A stretch of 64,000 bases of DNA from Coenobita brevimanus (taxonomy: Eukaryota; Arthropoda; Malacostraca; Decapoda; Coenobitidae). A program made the position numbers and the translations under genes. The DNA lies in NCBI GenBank assembly GCA_032717465.1, contig CM064655.1, positions 20,363,051 to 20,427,050 of the forward strand, given 5' to 3'. The notes under the pieces were generated by a model. It was not told the DNA's origin and ran no database searches. It worked only from the letters and a program-made list of their open reading frames with translations. Positions 1 through 10,918 of this stretch are shown here, piece by piece. Position 1 is the first letter of the stretch. Each line of letters starts with the position of its first letter.

Positions 1-1055
1 TGACAGACCCTGACGAAGACCGATGCTGCAGCCCCTCCCTGATGGCGCCGCCTAGCTCCAGGGGTCACAGCCCTCGGGAACCCCAGGCGCTCCTCAGAAC
101 ACCCGGGTGGGACCTCTCTACGCCTCGACGGCGGAGGACCTCTACCTACGGCATGAACCTGAACGAGAGGGTCAGGCAATTGTACGGCCCCAGTCCTGAG
201 GGCCACACTCCTGTCCCCAGCCCGGAAAGTATGGGCCCCTTCGCCACCTGTAGCCCCGGATGAGAGAAGACACCCCTGCATGTGATCCCATGCCCTCTTG
301 ACATGGCCTCCCCTGGCGGTGCCCCTGTCCTGGCAAAGCTGTTGCCGGCGTGTCTCCCCGCCGCGCCCGCCACCCAGTGACCCATGAGACAGTGACTGTG
401 CCCCAAGTGTAGTATAACAGTGGCGAGGCGATAAAGTGCATTCGTAGTACCAGACCAAGTGTTTAAGGAATAATGGTCTACTATACGACAGGGCGGAACA
501 GTGAATAACCCATGCAGAATCAAAGTGATAGTAAATAAGGCCCATGTGCAAAACCCTTCATATTATAGTAAAAGAAACACCCAAGCCGTGGAGTTTGTAT
601 TAATAATTAACCAAAAGTCCCTTGCCCTCAGAAAATAGTAAAGTGAACACACTATCAATAAACTCTGCCTCATACTACCATAATCACAATTAGACCCCAG
701 TGCCTTACACCCTCCCCTAATGAGCCTCATCCCTAACTCCTCCATGCGCTCAGAGACCTTGGACTGTACTAATTCTGTATACTCTGCCTCGAGTGTTATT
801 TTAAGTGCATTCTCCCAAAGTATCCTGTGAGATACTAATTATCTAGATGTAAGTGTTTGTGACTGACCAAATATTGTGTTGTAATATCTGCTCTTGTCCC
901 TTGTCTGACTAATACACGTGTAAAGGTTATTGCCTGGAGTTTTTGTGTCCTGCCTCTCTCTTATTTGCTCTAAGAACCAGTCTTGAAAGAAGACCCCACT
1001 ACACGTTAGGTGTTTTAGGAAAAGGAAGCTGAGCCTTAAACATCTAGCATTACAC
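1..1055 (+). repeat. 5' LTR of gypsy copy 1 (partial)
   Basis: This matches the 3' part of the full LTR at 6235-8434 and ends in the same terminal motif TAGCATTACA at 1046-1055. The first half of the LTR, including its minisatellite, is upstream of the window. It contains an open stretch at 42-263 whose peptide is shared with the other LTR copies. Confidence 0.9.
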
Positions 1056-1056
1056 T

Positions 1057-1074
1057 GGTGGACAGTGGCAGTTC
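1057..1074 (+). other. Candidate primer-binding site
   Basis: TGGTGGACAGTGGCAG starts one base after the LTR end. A primer-binding site normally begins with TGG, the complement of the tRNA CCA tail, just after the 5' LTR. I could not assign the primer tRNA, so this rests on position and the TGG start. Confidence 0.4.
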
Positions 1075-1118
1075 TTGACCCGGGCATACGAGAGAGGAAG
1101 TGAGGAAATATCGACAAA

Positions 1119-1847
1119 ATGGCAACTAAACCACACATCCAATTGCCCAAGTTTGACCCCGACCAGTATGATGTACACACATATCTGGTGATCATCAAAC
1201 CTTTACTAGATATTGGGTTTGATAATGATCAACAAAAAATCGCAGTCATGTTCCCACTACTGGGCAAAACGGTGGAGAACATTGCACCGAAAGTCGTTCT
1301 GGAGCTCACATGGAAGAACTTCACAAAATTTGTGATTCAAGCCATCACCCCATCACTAGGGAAAGTGGTGGCACTATCCCAACTGGACAGTCTTACGTTT
1401 GATGGGAATCTAGATGATACCCTAATTCAGGCAAGACGCCTGGTCACTGCTGCCTACCTGAAGGCAGACAAAGAAACCTGGGAACAGCATACTTTTAACA
1501 CTCTCCTGAGAGTGATCCCCAGTGTTGCAAAAGAACACTTCACTATCCATGACCCGACTAAAGACATGGATAGAGACATCCAGCTAATAAGACACCTCCT
1601 GACCGCCCCCCCGACACCCCAGCAGATCAATGTAGTGAAAAAGTTTCCCACGCAGACCCTGGCTCCCCCAGTTAAGCCACATCCACCCATGCCTCACACC
1701 AGCCACACCCCAGCACTGAGCCCGCCTAGAGCTCACCCCACGTGCTGGCGTCCCGCCCACAGGGAAAACCTTAACCTGATTTTGGTGAATCCCTGGGAGT
1801 TTACAGCTTGCAGCTCCAGGTGCCCCCTGCGTGACATTCGGGACTAG
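1119..1847 (+). CDS. gag: Gag-like capsid protein of gypsy copy 1
   Basis: This 242-codon frame is the first coding region after the 5' LTR, the expected place for gag, whose product forms the intracellular particle that packages element RNA. The N-terminal 170 residues, starting MATKPHIQLPKFDPDQYD, look like a compact helical capsid domain. The C-terminal 60 residues are rich in proline and histidine. No intact CX2CX4HX4C zinc knuckle is visible; CWRPAHRENL may be a damaged one. I used the ATG at 1119, 64 bases past the LTR, because the frame is open from there and matches capsid-like sequence. Assignment is by context and general character rather than a strong motif. Confidence 0.65.
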   Translation: MATKPHIQLPKFDPDQYDVHTYLVIIKPLLDIGFDNDQQKIAVMFPLLGKTVENIAPKVVLELTWKNFTKFVIQAITPSLGKVVALSQLDSLTFDGNLDDTLIQARRLVTAAYLKADKETWEQHTFNTLLRVIPSVAKEHFTIHDPTKDMDRDIQLIRHLLTAPPTPQQINVVKKFPTQTLAPPVKPHPPMPHTSHTPALSPPRAHPTCWRPAHRENLNLILVNPWEFTACSSRCPLRDIRD

Positions 1848-2007
1848 TTAAAAGCTGCACGTCACAAACCCACTACCCCAGGTTCACGCAAAGTGTCCAC
1901 TCTAGGGGACAAGGTCGCAGAGGATGAACTGGCACCTGTAGAGGAGACCGATCCTGGGGAATAGGAGCAGGAGCAGGAAGAAGGAGGCCCCAGACAGCTG
2001 GATTTTT

Positions 2008-2841
2008 ATGCATGCCCATGCACCATTCCACAGTGGTGGGGGCCATTACCCCAAAGTACCACCCCCCAGTGTACCACAAGATGAAACTGAATGGGGTGAA
2101 AGCCAGACTCCTAGTCGATACGGGAGAAGCCAGATCCGCCTTTACAGCCACTATTTCTCCCGCCACAGATTGACCTTTGGCCCGCTCTGCCCCACAGCCA
2201 CGCACCTTGTGGACACGGGGGGTGGCCCCCTGCCCATCCATGGGGAGATACGGGCCCTAAGGGTCGACACCCACCAGCCGGTGTTGACCCAGCACCAGTT
2301 TATAATTTTTGACTCTTCCTGCCGGAACTATGATGGGTACTTGGGACTGGACTTGCTACAGAAGCTAGAGGCCACCATAGATTGCCGCTACCGACAGCTC
2401 CAGTTCCGTGTCCCATCCAACCCCACCCGAGCCGTTGGCACCTGTACGCCATGGCCCCGGCCGGAAGACTCCCCCCCTCCCTCCCCTCCTGTGCCCCCTC
2501 CCACTACCCCTCCTCCCTCTTTTCTCACCTCCGTTTCTTCTGCTGTTACCATTCTCCTTCATCATGAGGCCTGGGTGCCCCTCAACCGGCCCTCCGGCCC
2601 CTCTGTCTTATTTTCCTTCCTCCTGCTGCCAGGAGCCCTCTCGGCCTGCCTTTTGTTTCCAACTTTCCTCCCCCCGCATTGCATGGCAGTCCGCATCACG
2701 AACCTTGCCCCTTCCCCCCTCACCTTCCCAAAAGGGCTCATAATTGAAGAGATGGAAGAAGCCGAGCCCTGTGCCCCATCCCCCTATCACTCCCCCGCCC
2801 CCCTACCACCCATTTCTAACCATCTCTCTGGCCATCAGTAA
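2008..2841 (+). pseudogene. Retrotransposon aspartic protease region, frameshifted
   Basis: The catalytic motif LLVDTGEARSAFT is encoded in frame 2 from about 2108, with the D-T-G triad at 2117-2125. That frame stops soon after. Protease-like sequence then continues in frame 1, including the tail motif YDGYLGLDLLQKL, which resembles the ILG motif of retroviral-type proteases. One indel near 2150 therefore splits the domain. The rest of the frame, from about 2460, is a proline-rich linker. Such proteases cut the Gag-Pol polyprotein. An ATG at 2008 or 2081 is not meaningful, since pol is normally made as a fusion. Confidence 0.7.
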
Positions 2842-4225
2842 GGCACCCTACACTGCCTCCTCCTGAATTTCCAGGATTTGTTCGTGGCAGGGCCAGCAGA
2901 CATAGGTCATACCACATACCTGTTACATGAGATTCATACGACAAGCCCACCAATTCGACAACCCTCCCGACGGAAGAACCCTAGACAGCGGGAAGAAGAG
3001 GACCGCCAAGTATAAGAAATGATTGAAGCATGCGTCATTTCCCCCTCCACCAGCCCCTGGTCCTCCCCTGCTGTCCTAGTGAAAAAGAAGGACAGCACGA
3101 TGCGTTTCTGCATCGACTACCGCCACCTTAACGATGTAACCATCAAGGACGCCACCCCACTCCCTCGAATCGATGATTCCTTGGATTCCCTGTACGGAGC
3201 ATCCTGGTTCTCCACCGTGGACCTCCAGTCTGGATATTGGCAAGTTCCTGTGCGATGGGAAGACAGAGGCAAAACGGCCTTCTCGACAAGTAATGGCAAC
3301 CATTACGAGTTTAATGTCTTGCCATTCGGTCTGTGCAATGCCCTCGCCACCTTCTCCAGGATGATGGAATCTGTCCTCAGCAGCCTCATGTGGGAAATAT
3401 GCCTGGCATACTTAGATGACGTCATTGTCTTCAGCCAAACCTGGGCCGACCACCTGCAGCGCCTCTGCCAAGTTTCTACCAGAATTCATCAGGCAGGCCT
3501 CAAACTCCGGCCCTCTAAGTGCGTCCTGGCCGCTCGGACCGTCTTGTTCCTGGGACATGTTATCTCCCAGGCAGGAATCTCCCCCGACCCCGACAAGCTC
3601 CGCGTCATTGCGGACATACCCCCACCACGGGACGTTCATGGCATCCGAGCCTTCCTTGGCTTAACATCCTACTACCGCCGATTCGTAAAGGGGTTTGCCC
3701 ACATCGCCAAGCCTCTCCATGACCTAACCCGAAAAGGGGAACCGTTCCTCTGGACAGATGAGAGATGAGCTGCTTTCCAGCAATTAAAAGACAAACTCGT
3801 CTCCATCCCCATTGTGGCTTTTCCTAATTATGCCCTCCCCTTCCACCTCTACACTGATGTCTCCCTCTCCACCATAGGCACTGTGTTGGTGCAAGTCCAG
3901 GAGGGCCGTGAGCACCTCATCGACTGCGCCAGCCAAACCCTGAATCAGGCAGAGAAAAATTACGCCGCCACTAAACGAGAATGTCTAAGCATAGTATGGG
4001 CTCTCCAACACTTCAGGGTATATCTCTCCGGGACCCAGGTCACCATTCATCACAGACCAACAGTCCCTCCAAAGGTTAAGACAATCAGACTTCCACAACG
4101 CCCAACTCATCAGATGGTGCGAGACCCTAGAAGAATTTAATTATGAAATCTCCTACAGACCAGGCAAGCTCCATACCAATGCACACGCCCTTTCCCGGCT
4201 CCCCATCCACGCCATTCAGCCATAA
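2842..4225 (+). pseudogene. pol: Reverse transcriptase and RNase H of gypsy copy 1, frameshifted with stops
   Basis: RT begins near LLNEFQDLF just after a stop at 2839 and another at 3013. Visible RT motifs are VLVKKKDSTMRFCIDYRHLN, FSTVDLQSGYWQ, FNVLPFGLCNA and the catalytic YLDD box at 3409-3420. The segment GIRAFLGLTSYYRRFVKGF follows. A TGA at 3766 interrupts WTDER-AAFQQLK. RNase H continues with HLYTDVSLS (first acidic residue) and TKRECLS (second). A one-base shift near 4054 moves the rest, with TDQQSL (third) and SYRPGKLHTNAHALSRL, into frame 2. The residues needed for catalysis are present, but the reading frame is not. The product would copy element RNA into DNA. Confidence 0.9.
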
Positions 4226-4261
4226 ACAGATCTCCTGCAGCAGTGGCACTGCAAGGAGTGA

Positions 4262-5797
4262 TCCCCGTGGATTCCTCCCCAGTTCTTCAAGAAATTATAC
4301 CGGCAGGGTGACCACCTCCTAACCCCCTCTGGTCATATCCTCCTGGCCCCTGACACTGCTCTCGACGCTTTACGCCATCTTCACGCTCATAACGGCATCC
4401 ATTTGGGTACCAAAAAGTTACTGCAAGTGTCCAACGACACGTACTGGGCACCAAACCCCTCCACCCTCTCTGAGGAAATTATTCAAAGTTGCCGTGCCTG
4501 TGCGCTCGGGAAGGACATCACATGGACCGCAGGAGCATCGGGCCATATCACTGCCCACAAACCCTGGCAGCTCCTAGCGATCGACATGGTAGGGCCTCTG
4601 CCACCAAAATCGGGTTACAAGTATGTGATCACATTCGTGGACACTTATTCACAATTCGTTGTGGCCTGCCCAGCCAAGGAACATCATGCTGTCGCAGTCG
4701 CAGACGCCCTCCTTCGACACGTCTTCCCCTACTTTGGCATTCCCCAGGCCATGCTCTCAGACAACGCACCCAAGTTCACCGGAAAAGTCTGGGAGGAACT
4801 CGCCATAATTTTCAGGTATAACATCTCCCACTCCTCCCCCTACTGGCCACAGGGAAATGCAGTGTGTGAGCACAGCCATCATACCCTTATGAATCAACTC
4901 CGCACATGCATAGAAGCCACTAAAGACGACGACTGGCCTGCCCACATAAAGATTGTCCAATGGGGCATCAAGTCCTGCCCCAGAGAAGACGGAGTTTCGC
5001 CACATGAGCGGATTTTTGGTGAGACACCCCTCCTATTGCCTCTTCAGCAACACTTGCAACCACCCACCTCTGCTCCCACAACAGACCCACTACACCACCT
5101 TAAAAGCCATTTGATACACCTTCAAAATAACTTGGACCTCAGCCCCGACACAGCATCCAACCCCTACCAACTTGGTGACACCATCGTGGTTGCTCAACTC
5201 CCCACCCCTCACAAGCTCGCACCCCGCTTCACGGGGCCCCACACTATCACCCCTGTCCCCAACCCCTACCAAGTTACTGTTGATTATCACGGCGCCCCTC
5301 GCACTCTCCGAAACTGCCACATACGTCCCTTCCATGCTCCTGTCCCAGCTACCCCAGCCCCACACCCCATCCCTCCTCCTGCCCTGGTGTCATCCCCCCC
5401 TCCCACCTATGAGTGCTACATCTCCTCCTCCCCCTCCCCCTCCACCCCTCCTACCACCTCTGCCTCCCTGGCCGCCACCCCACTCCGCACCTCACCTGCA
5501 CCACCAACTTCCCACTGCTCTCCCTCATCACCTCCTCCCACCACCCCCTCCCCTATGCCCAGCTCCACGTGTCCTCCCCATGCCAAAACACCACCACCAC
5601 CACCATCCCCGCCCACCGCCGTCTCCTCCAACCCACCACACATACACACATCCACTCCCACCTCCTCACACCCCGCCTCATCAACCCCACGCCCAACAGC
5701 ACGCACCTCCTGCCCTCACCCACCCACTTCCCCACCCACGCTGACCCTCAAAACTACAACCACCCGCTCTGGTCGTCTCTCACACCCACCCGCCTGA
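4262..5797 (+). CDS. Integrase region of gypsy copy 1
   Basis: This frame is open from after the TGA at 4259 to the stop at 5795. The N-terminal zinc-binding domain shows histidines in RHLHAHNGIHLG and the pair CRACALGK. The catalytic core has the DDE triad: D in LLAIDMVGPLP, D in AMLSDNAPKFTG and E in NAVCEHSHHTL. A GPY/F-like module, KLAPRFTGPHTITP, follows. The last 160 residues are a proline-, serine- and threonine-rich tail. I see no chromodomain. Integrase inserts the cDNA into chromosomes. It lies in the same frame as the RNase H end, so it was probably one polyprotein, now cut off by the stops at 4223 and 4259. Confidence 0.85.
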   Translation, partial: SPWIPPQFFKKLYRQGDHLLTPSGHILLAPDTALDALRHLHAHNGIHLGTKKLLQVSNDTYWAPNPSTLSEEIIQSCRACALGKDITWTAGASGHITAHKPWQLLAIDMVGPLPPKSGYKYVITFVDTYSQFVVACPAKEHHAVAVADALLRHVFPYFGIPQAMLSDNAPKFTGKVWEELAIIFRYNISHSSPYWPQGNAVCEHSHHTLMNQLRTCIEATKDDDWPAHIKIVQWGIKSCPREDGVSPHERIFGETPLLLPLQQHLQPPTSAPTTDPLHHLKSHLIHLQNNLDLSPDTASNPYQLGDTIVVAQLPTPHKLAPRFTGPHTITPVPNPYQVTVDYHGAPRTLRNCHIRPFHAPVPATPAPHPIPPPALVSSPPPTYECYISSSPSPSTPPTTSASLAATPLRTSPAPPTSHCSPSSPPPTTPSPMPSSTCPPHAKTPPPPPSPPTAVSSNPPHIHTSTPTSSHPASSTPRPTARTSCPHPPTSPPTLTLKTTTTRSGRLSHPPA

Positions 5798-6234
5798 TAC
5801 ACCCACTCTCCCACCCCACCTGCTTCCCCTCAACTTCACACCGTCATGCTACACCAAGCCCAAATCCCAGCCACCTGTACTCCCCAGAGACCCTACGCCG
5901 CATTACCCTGGCACAAAACCAGACTCCTGCCCTCGGTGTCCAGCATTCAGCACCACACCACACCACCAGCAACAACCACGACAATGAAATCCGACGGGCT
6001 ATATGGGAGCATACCCTCGGTCGAAACTGCAGGGTCTGAGGACCACACCATCTCCTCCACTGCTTGACTGCCACCTCCACCCTCTTCCTCACCTGTGATG
6101 CAGAGCAGGATGAAAACCCCACCACCACTACCTGGCAAGCCCTCCTCAAAAATCTCCAGCCCGCTTACACCACCCAATACTCACATCTATCACCTCCTGT
6201 CATGGGGACGTGACTTTTTCCAAGCGGACGATGG
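5798..6234 (+). other. Gypsy region between integrase and 3' LTR
   Basis: This segment is shared with 21360-21912 in the second copy. Open frames exist in both copies but not in the same register along the whole length. A peptide with IRRA, GPHHLL, LFLTCD and QDEN can be read in both copies. It could be a decayed extra ORF or plain 3' sequence. The purine-rich GACGATGG just before the LTR is a weak polypurine-tract candidate. Confidence 0.45.
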
Positions 6235-8434
6235 TGAAATACAGCATAGTGTCCCTTGGAACACCCAACTACCTCCACAAGGGATTCAATATAGTGCCCC
6301 CATAAACTCCCAGACACCCCCACAAGGACCCCACTGAGGAGCAGCAGCGGCGCACTGAGACTCGGTGCGACAACGGCACAAGTCAGTCTGGGCCATATGC
6401 CCCTATGACTCGGAGCCCTCCCGCCGGCACCATAGCAGGAATCCTGCACTACCTTCCGGGCGAGTTTCCACCAACCCATCTTGGAGTGGAGCTGTCTGTC
6501 CAGCTCCTACCAGCGCCCCTAAGGAGTTGGCCTGTAGCCACTCCCGCCTTCTTCAGAAGTCAGCCAGTAGCCTCTCCAAAGATGTCTTCCCTCTTGGGAT
6601 GGCTGGTAGCCGCCCGCCCCTCACCAAGGAATCGACCAGTAGCCGACCTGAGGGTAATAAGGAGACGGCCTGTAGTCACTCCCGCCTTCGTCAGGTGTCC
6701 TTCCGGAGACGGCCTGTGGTCGCTCCACACCCCCTCCTGAAGGAGTCGGCCTGTACCCGCTCCCATCTTTGTCAGACGGCCGGTAGCCGCTCCGAAGGCA
6801 TTGCTCCTGAGTCGGCCTGTAGCCGCTCCACACCCCTCCTGCAGGAGTCGGCCTGTAGCCTCTCCCACCTTCGTCAGACGGCCGGTAGCTGCTCCGAAGG
6901 CGTTGCCCCTGAGTCGGCCTGTAGCCACTCCTCGTTCCTGCTGAAGGAGTCGGCCTGCAGCTGCTCCCACCTTCATCAGACGGCCAGTAGCCTCTCCGAA
7001 GTTGTTGCCCTTGAGTCAGCCTGTAGCCACTCCACACCCCTCCCACAGGAGTTGGCCTGTAGCCGCTCCCACCTTCACTAAATGGCCAGGAGCCGCTCCG
7101 AAGGTGTCCCTGGGTTCGCTGGTAGCCATTCATCCTCTCAGGCCATGGCCAGTAGCTGGGCCTCGGCGCCTTGTGGTCGCGCCCTTGGGAAGCCATGGCC
7201 AGTAGCCAGGCCCCATGGCTGGAAGCAGCAGAGAGCAGCCCTGCCACCTCAGCGTGAGAAGAGTTTCTTGACCCCCGAGGCAGAGGACGCAGAGGAGTAC
7301 TGGAGAGGCCCTATAGCCTCCACCGGTCTCTGCTCCCTATGACTGGCCCTAGAGAAGACCCACCTGACAGACCCTGATGCAGACCGGTGCCGCAGCCCCT
7401 CCCTGACGGAGCTGCCTAGCTCCGGGGGCTGCAGCCCTCGGGAACCCCAGGCCCTCCCCAGAACACCCGGGTGGGACCTCTCTACGCCTCGACAGCAGAG
7501 GACCTCTACCTCCGGCAGGAACCTGAACGAGAGGTTCAGGCAATTGTTCTGCCCCAGTCCTGAGGGCCACACCCCTGTCCCCAGCCCGGAAAGTACGGGC
7601 CCCTTCACCACCTGTAGCCCCGGACGAGAGAAGACGCCCCTGCGTGTGATCCCGTGCCCTCTCGACATGGCCTCCCCTGGCAGTGCCCCTCCCCCGGCAG
7701 AGCTGTAGCTGGTGTGTCTCCCCGTCGCGCCCGCCACCCAGTGACCTATGAGACAGTGACTGCGTCCCTAGTGTAGTATAACAGTGGCGAGGCGATAAAG
7801 TGCGTACATAATACCAGACCAAGTGTTTAGGTGAAATTGTAATAATAATGGTCCAATATACGACAGGGCGGAACAGTGAATACCCCATGCAGAATCAAAG
7901 TGATAGTGAATGAGACCCATGTGCAAAACCCTTCACATTATAGTAAGAGAAATACCCAAGCCGTGGAGTTTGTATTAATAATCAACCAAAGTCCCTTACT
8001 CTCAGAAAATAGTAAAGTGAACACGCTATCAATAAACTCCGTCTCATACTACCATAATCACAATTAGACCCCAGTGTCTTACACCCTCCCCTAATGAGCC
8101 TCATCCCTAACTCCTCCACGCGCTCAGAGACCTTGGACTGTACTAATTCTGCATACTCCGCCTCGAGTGTTATTTTAAGTGCATTCTCCCATAGTATCCT
8201 GTGAGATACTAATTATCTAGATGTAGTGTTTGTGATTGATCACATATTGTGTTGTAATATCTGCTGTTGTCCCATGTCTGACTGAGTAATACACGTGTAA
8301 AGGTTATTGCCTGGAGTTTTTGTGTCCTGTCTCTCTCTTATTTGTTCTAAGCTCCCCTGGTCTTGAAAGAGGGCCCCGCTACACGTTAGGTGTTTTAGGA
8401 ACGGGAAGCCGAGCCTTAAAAAACTAGCATTACA
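6235..8434 (+). repeat. 3' LTR of gypsy copy 1
   Basis: It starts TGAAATACAG at 6235 and ends TAGCATTACA at 8434, forming a short inverted repeat. At 2.2 kb it is very long for a gypsy LTR. A roughly 50-bp duplication lies near its start (about 6240-6300). A second copy of the terminal motif follows the end, at about 8439-8459. The left half carries a minisatellite at 6530-7205. Confidence 0.88.
6530..7205 (+). repeat. Minisatellite inside the 3' LTR
   Basis: Imperfect tandem units of about 33-36 bp share the core GGCCTGTAGCCGCTC. The unit length is mostly a multiple of three, so both strands stay open over long stretches. The same array occurs in the other two LTR copies that include this region. 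Confidence 0.85.
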
Positions 8435-9737
8435 CGAACCTAAAACACCTAGCATTACACAACCTAAACACAAATTTTGTGTAAAATATAACAAATATCG
8501 ACAAAAAATAAATAAATAAATAAATAAAAACCCATTGGATAACCGGGGACTGACCATTGATAGGTGGGAATGGCTGTTGACTTTTTTTACATTGCTAAGG
8601 CGGGGTATCATGTAGCAATGGATCATATAGTGGGGAGTGTATCTACAATCCTTCCCGGCAATCATTCTGGCTTATCCTCCCCTTTACTTAACCTGTACAC
8701 AACATACATCCACTCATCTCCTGCTCATGGCCTCAACTACGTCCTCTGATCTACCCATCAAACTACCCACATACCAAGATGTCACTCTGATCCCTTGTTG
8801 TCAACGGTATTTTTTTTAATGGTTTTGACTATAGACTTTTTTTAAATTTTTGTTAGGAATTATTGATCATTTCCTAGACAGGTACTGATAGCGTCTTCTT
8901 GCCAACCCACTAGTTACCGTACCTGCTTTTGGCTCCACCCATTTCAATCCATGCATCTCAATCTTATTTTTAATAAACACTAAAGCATTGTCTTTGGTTC
9001 CTTCTGTGGAAAATTAAAAATAATATTGACAAATATGCTGGAGGAAGTGTCAGCCTGTCTCTTTTGTTATGTAACAAGTCGCCTGCTTTTGGCTCTACCA
9101 ATTTCTATCGAACTTATGCATCTTACACCCACTTTTAATAACAAAATATTCTCAGTGTCGCTCCTTTTGTGGAAAATGTGTTTACTTAAATATGTATGCT
9201 AATGGTGCCAGCCTGTCTCCTATCAGCTACGTAGCTAGTTGCCTGCTTTCATCTATACTCATTTCCATCTACACATCTCACTCAGTTTCGATAAATAACA
9301 ATATTCATAGTGCCTGCAGCTGACATGGGCAGAGGGTCCCCACAAGGTGGATTCAAGCCAGATTTTGTTTGACATATAGAGGTGACTGGTTTCTATTCTT
9401 CCCAAAGAATCAGCACTGCAACTTGGTGGCAAATACCTGGATTGTGTTTAAAGCTTCCTGAATGCCTGCTTCCTAAGGGTGTCTCTGTACTGATGGTAAT
9501 AAGCTTTTACATATGTATGATACTTTTTTTTTTTCCTGTCATGAATATTTGCCTGTCATGCTAATGCTATCTGCTCAAGAACTGGAACTGATCAGTGGTA
9601 AATATATTGCAGTTGCAATAAAATGCTGGCAGTTATCAAAGTACATAACTACAATGTAATAACACACACCATAAAAGGAGGTAAATGTATAAAGTAAACA
9701 ATACCGCTCTTACAGTGCACCCTTGTTATACAACAAA
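8435..9737. other. Non-coding spacer with a 160-bp tandem repeat
   Basis: No gene is visible. It begins with the duplicated LTR end (8439-8459) and a short (AAAT)n tract near 8506-8527. Between about 8900 and 9330 a degenerate unit recurs, with the motif CCTGCTTTTGGCT or close variants at 8922, 9082 and 9242, a period of 160 bp. A related single unit is at about 33010-33160. Confidence 0.6.
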
Positions 9738-10369
9738 TCTATCTACCTATCTGTTGTCAGACGCCTTAATCCTGTAAGAGGTGGCTACAAACAAATCGTT
9801 TCCATGTCGCCCTGTCCCCCACCACTTCAGTACTCTCCACCCAGCTCACATCCCCCTCTCATATACCTCTCCACTCCATCCCATCCTCGGCCTCCTCCTC
9901 CCTCTCCCTCCCTCCACTTCTTTCACATACACTCTCCTGGCTAGTCTCTTGCTCTCCATCCCCCACATGGCCAAACCACCTCAATGCATTTCTCCCAGTG
10001 CTTTCTGTCACATCCACATCCACATCACAATGCTTCTTCGCTTCCTCATTTGTCAGTCTGTCTCTCCATATAGCTCCACATGCTCCTCTCAAATAATTTC
10101 CACTGCTCTCACTCTTGTGTCCTTGCAGCAAGGTCCAACCTTCACTTCCATACGTTTAAGTTGGAATCGTAATGCTATCATGCAACGACCTTTCTACTTC
10201 CAAGCTCACTTCCCTATTTCTTATCACTGCTTCCAAAGAATCAGCCACCTTTCTTCCTTGTACCCTTTCAAGCACTTCATCCTCCAAACTTCCATCCACA
10301 CTCATCATACTACCCAAGTACTTAAATGCACTCACATTTTCCATTTCCTCACCATCCAACCTCATTGTA

Positions 10370-10662
10370 CTATCACGATCCAAAGTTTCTTTACCCCCCT
10401 GAGTGGAAGAAGGTCGAAGCCAATGTTGTAGCAAGACCAGATGATCGGACACTGCCAGTATACAAGACTAATAATGGTTCATGATACCGTGATTCATAAA
10501 TAGGCTCCTGTGTTTCATCTGGGTGATTCTTATTATCCTAAGCTTCAGGTTAGTGAACCCCTCCATCATGAACTGGCCTGTGTTCGGTGGCCCGTCATTT
10601 CTTCAACATTGGCTTCGACCTTCCTCCACTCAGGGGGGTAAAGAAACTTTGGATCGTGATAG
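10370..10662. mobile_element. TIR element (MITE) inserted in RTE copy A
   Basis: The ends are inverted repeats of about 59 bp with one mismatch, starting CTATCACGATCCAAAG. Flanks read TTGTA on the left and TACATT on the right. This fits a TA duplication, or GTAC if the boundary is moved by one base. Removing the element restores the sequence seen in paralogs. No ORF is present, so it must have been moved by a transposase supplied elsewhere. Confidence 0.85.
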
Positions 10663-10918
10663 TACATTCAGTGACTTCATTCTTTTGAAGACCATAACTT
10701 TCCTCTTCCCCACAATTACATTTATATTCCATTTCTTACACACTCTCCCAAACTCATTCACCAAGCCTTGCGGTTCCCATTCGTCTTCACGTAACAATAC
10801 AGTATCAAGTGCAAATAACAACACAGGAAGTTTCCAAATGCTGCCCTCTCTCATTAGGGCTGCTCTTACATCCACTGTTCTGACATGTATCTCTTTCATA
10901 ACCCCATCCATATACAGA

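Larger units (their letters stand above)
1..8434 (+). mobile_element. Ty3/gypsy LTR retrotransposon, copy 1 (5' LTR cut by window edge)
   Basis: The order is LTR, gag-like ORF, protease, reverse transcriptase, RNase H, integrase, LTR. Integrase lying downstream of RNase H is the Ty3/gypsy order. Positions 1-1055 closely match 7366-8434, so both LTRs belong to one element. By eye the two LTRs differ at roughly a tenth of positions, so the insertion is old. Pol is interrupted by frameshifts near 2150 and 4054 and by stops at 3766, 4223 and 4259, so the copy cannot move on its own. Two further copies of the LTR lie at 15197-17324 and 21913-23683. The upstream target duplication is outside the window. 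Confidence 0.93.

Noticed and set aside
5172..6039. Long proline/histidine-rich frames overlapping the integrase tail
   Set aside because: They are alternative frames of C-rich low-complexity DNA in the integrase tail; no domain is seen and the integrase frame explains the region.
6560..7247. Repetitive frames on the minus strand through the LTR minisatellite (also 15595-16296)
   Set aside because: The unit length is a multiple of three, so every stop-free frame stays open on both strands. No coding signal is needed to explain them.
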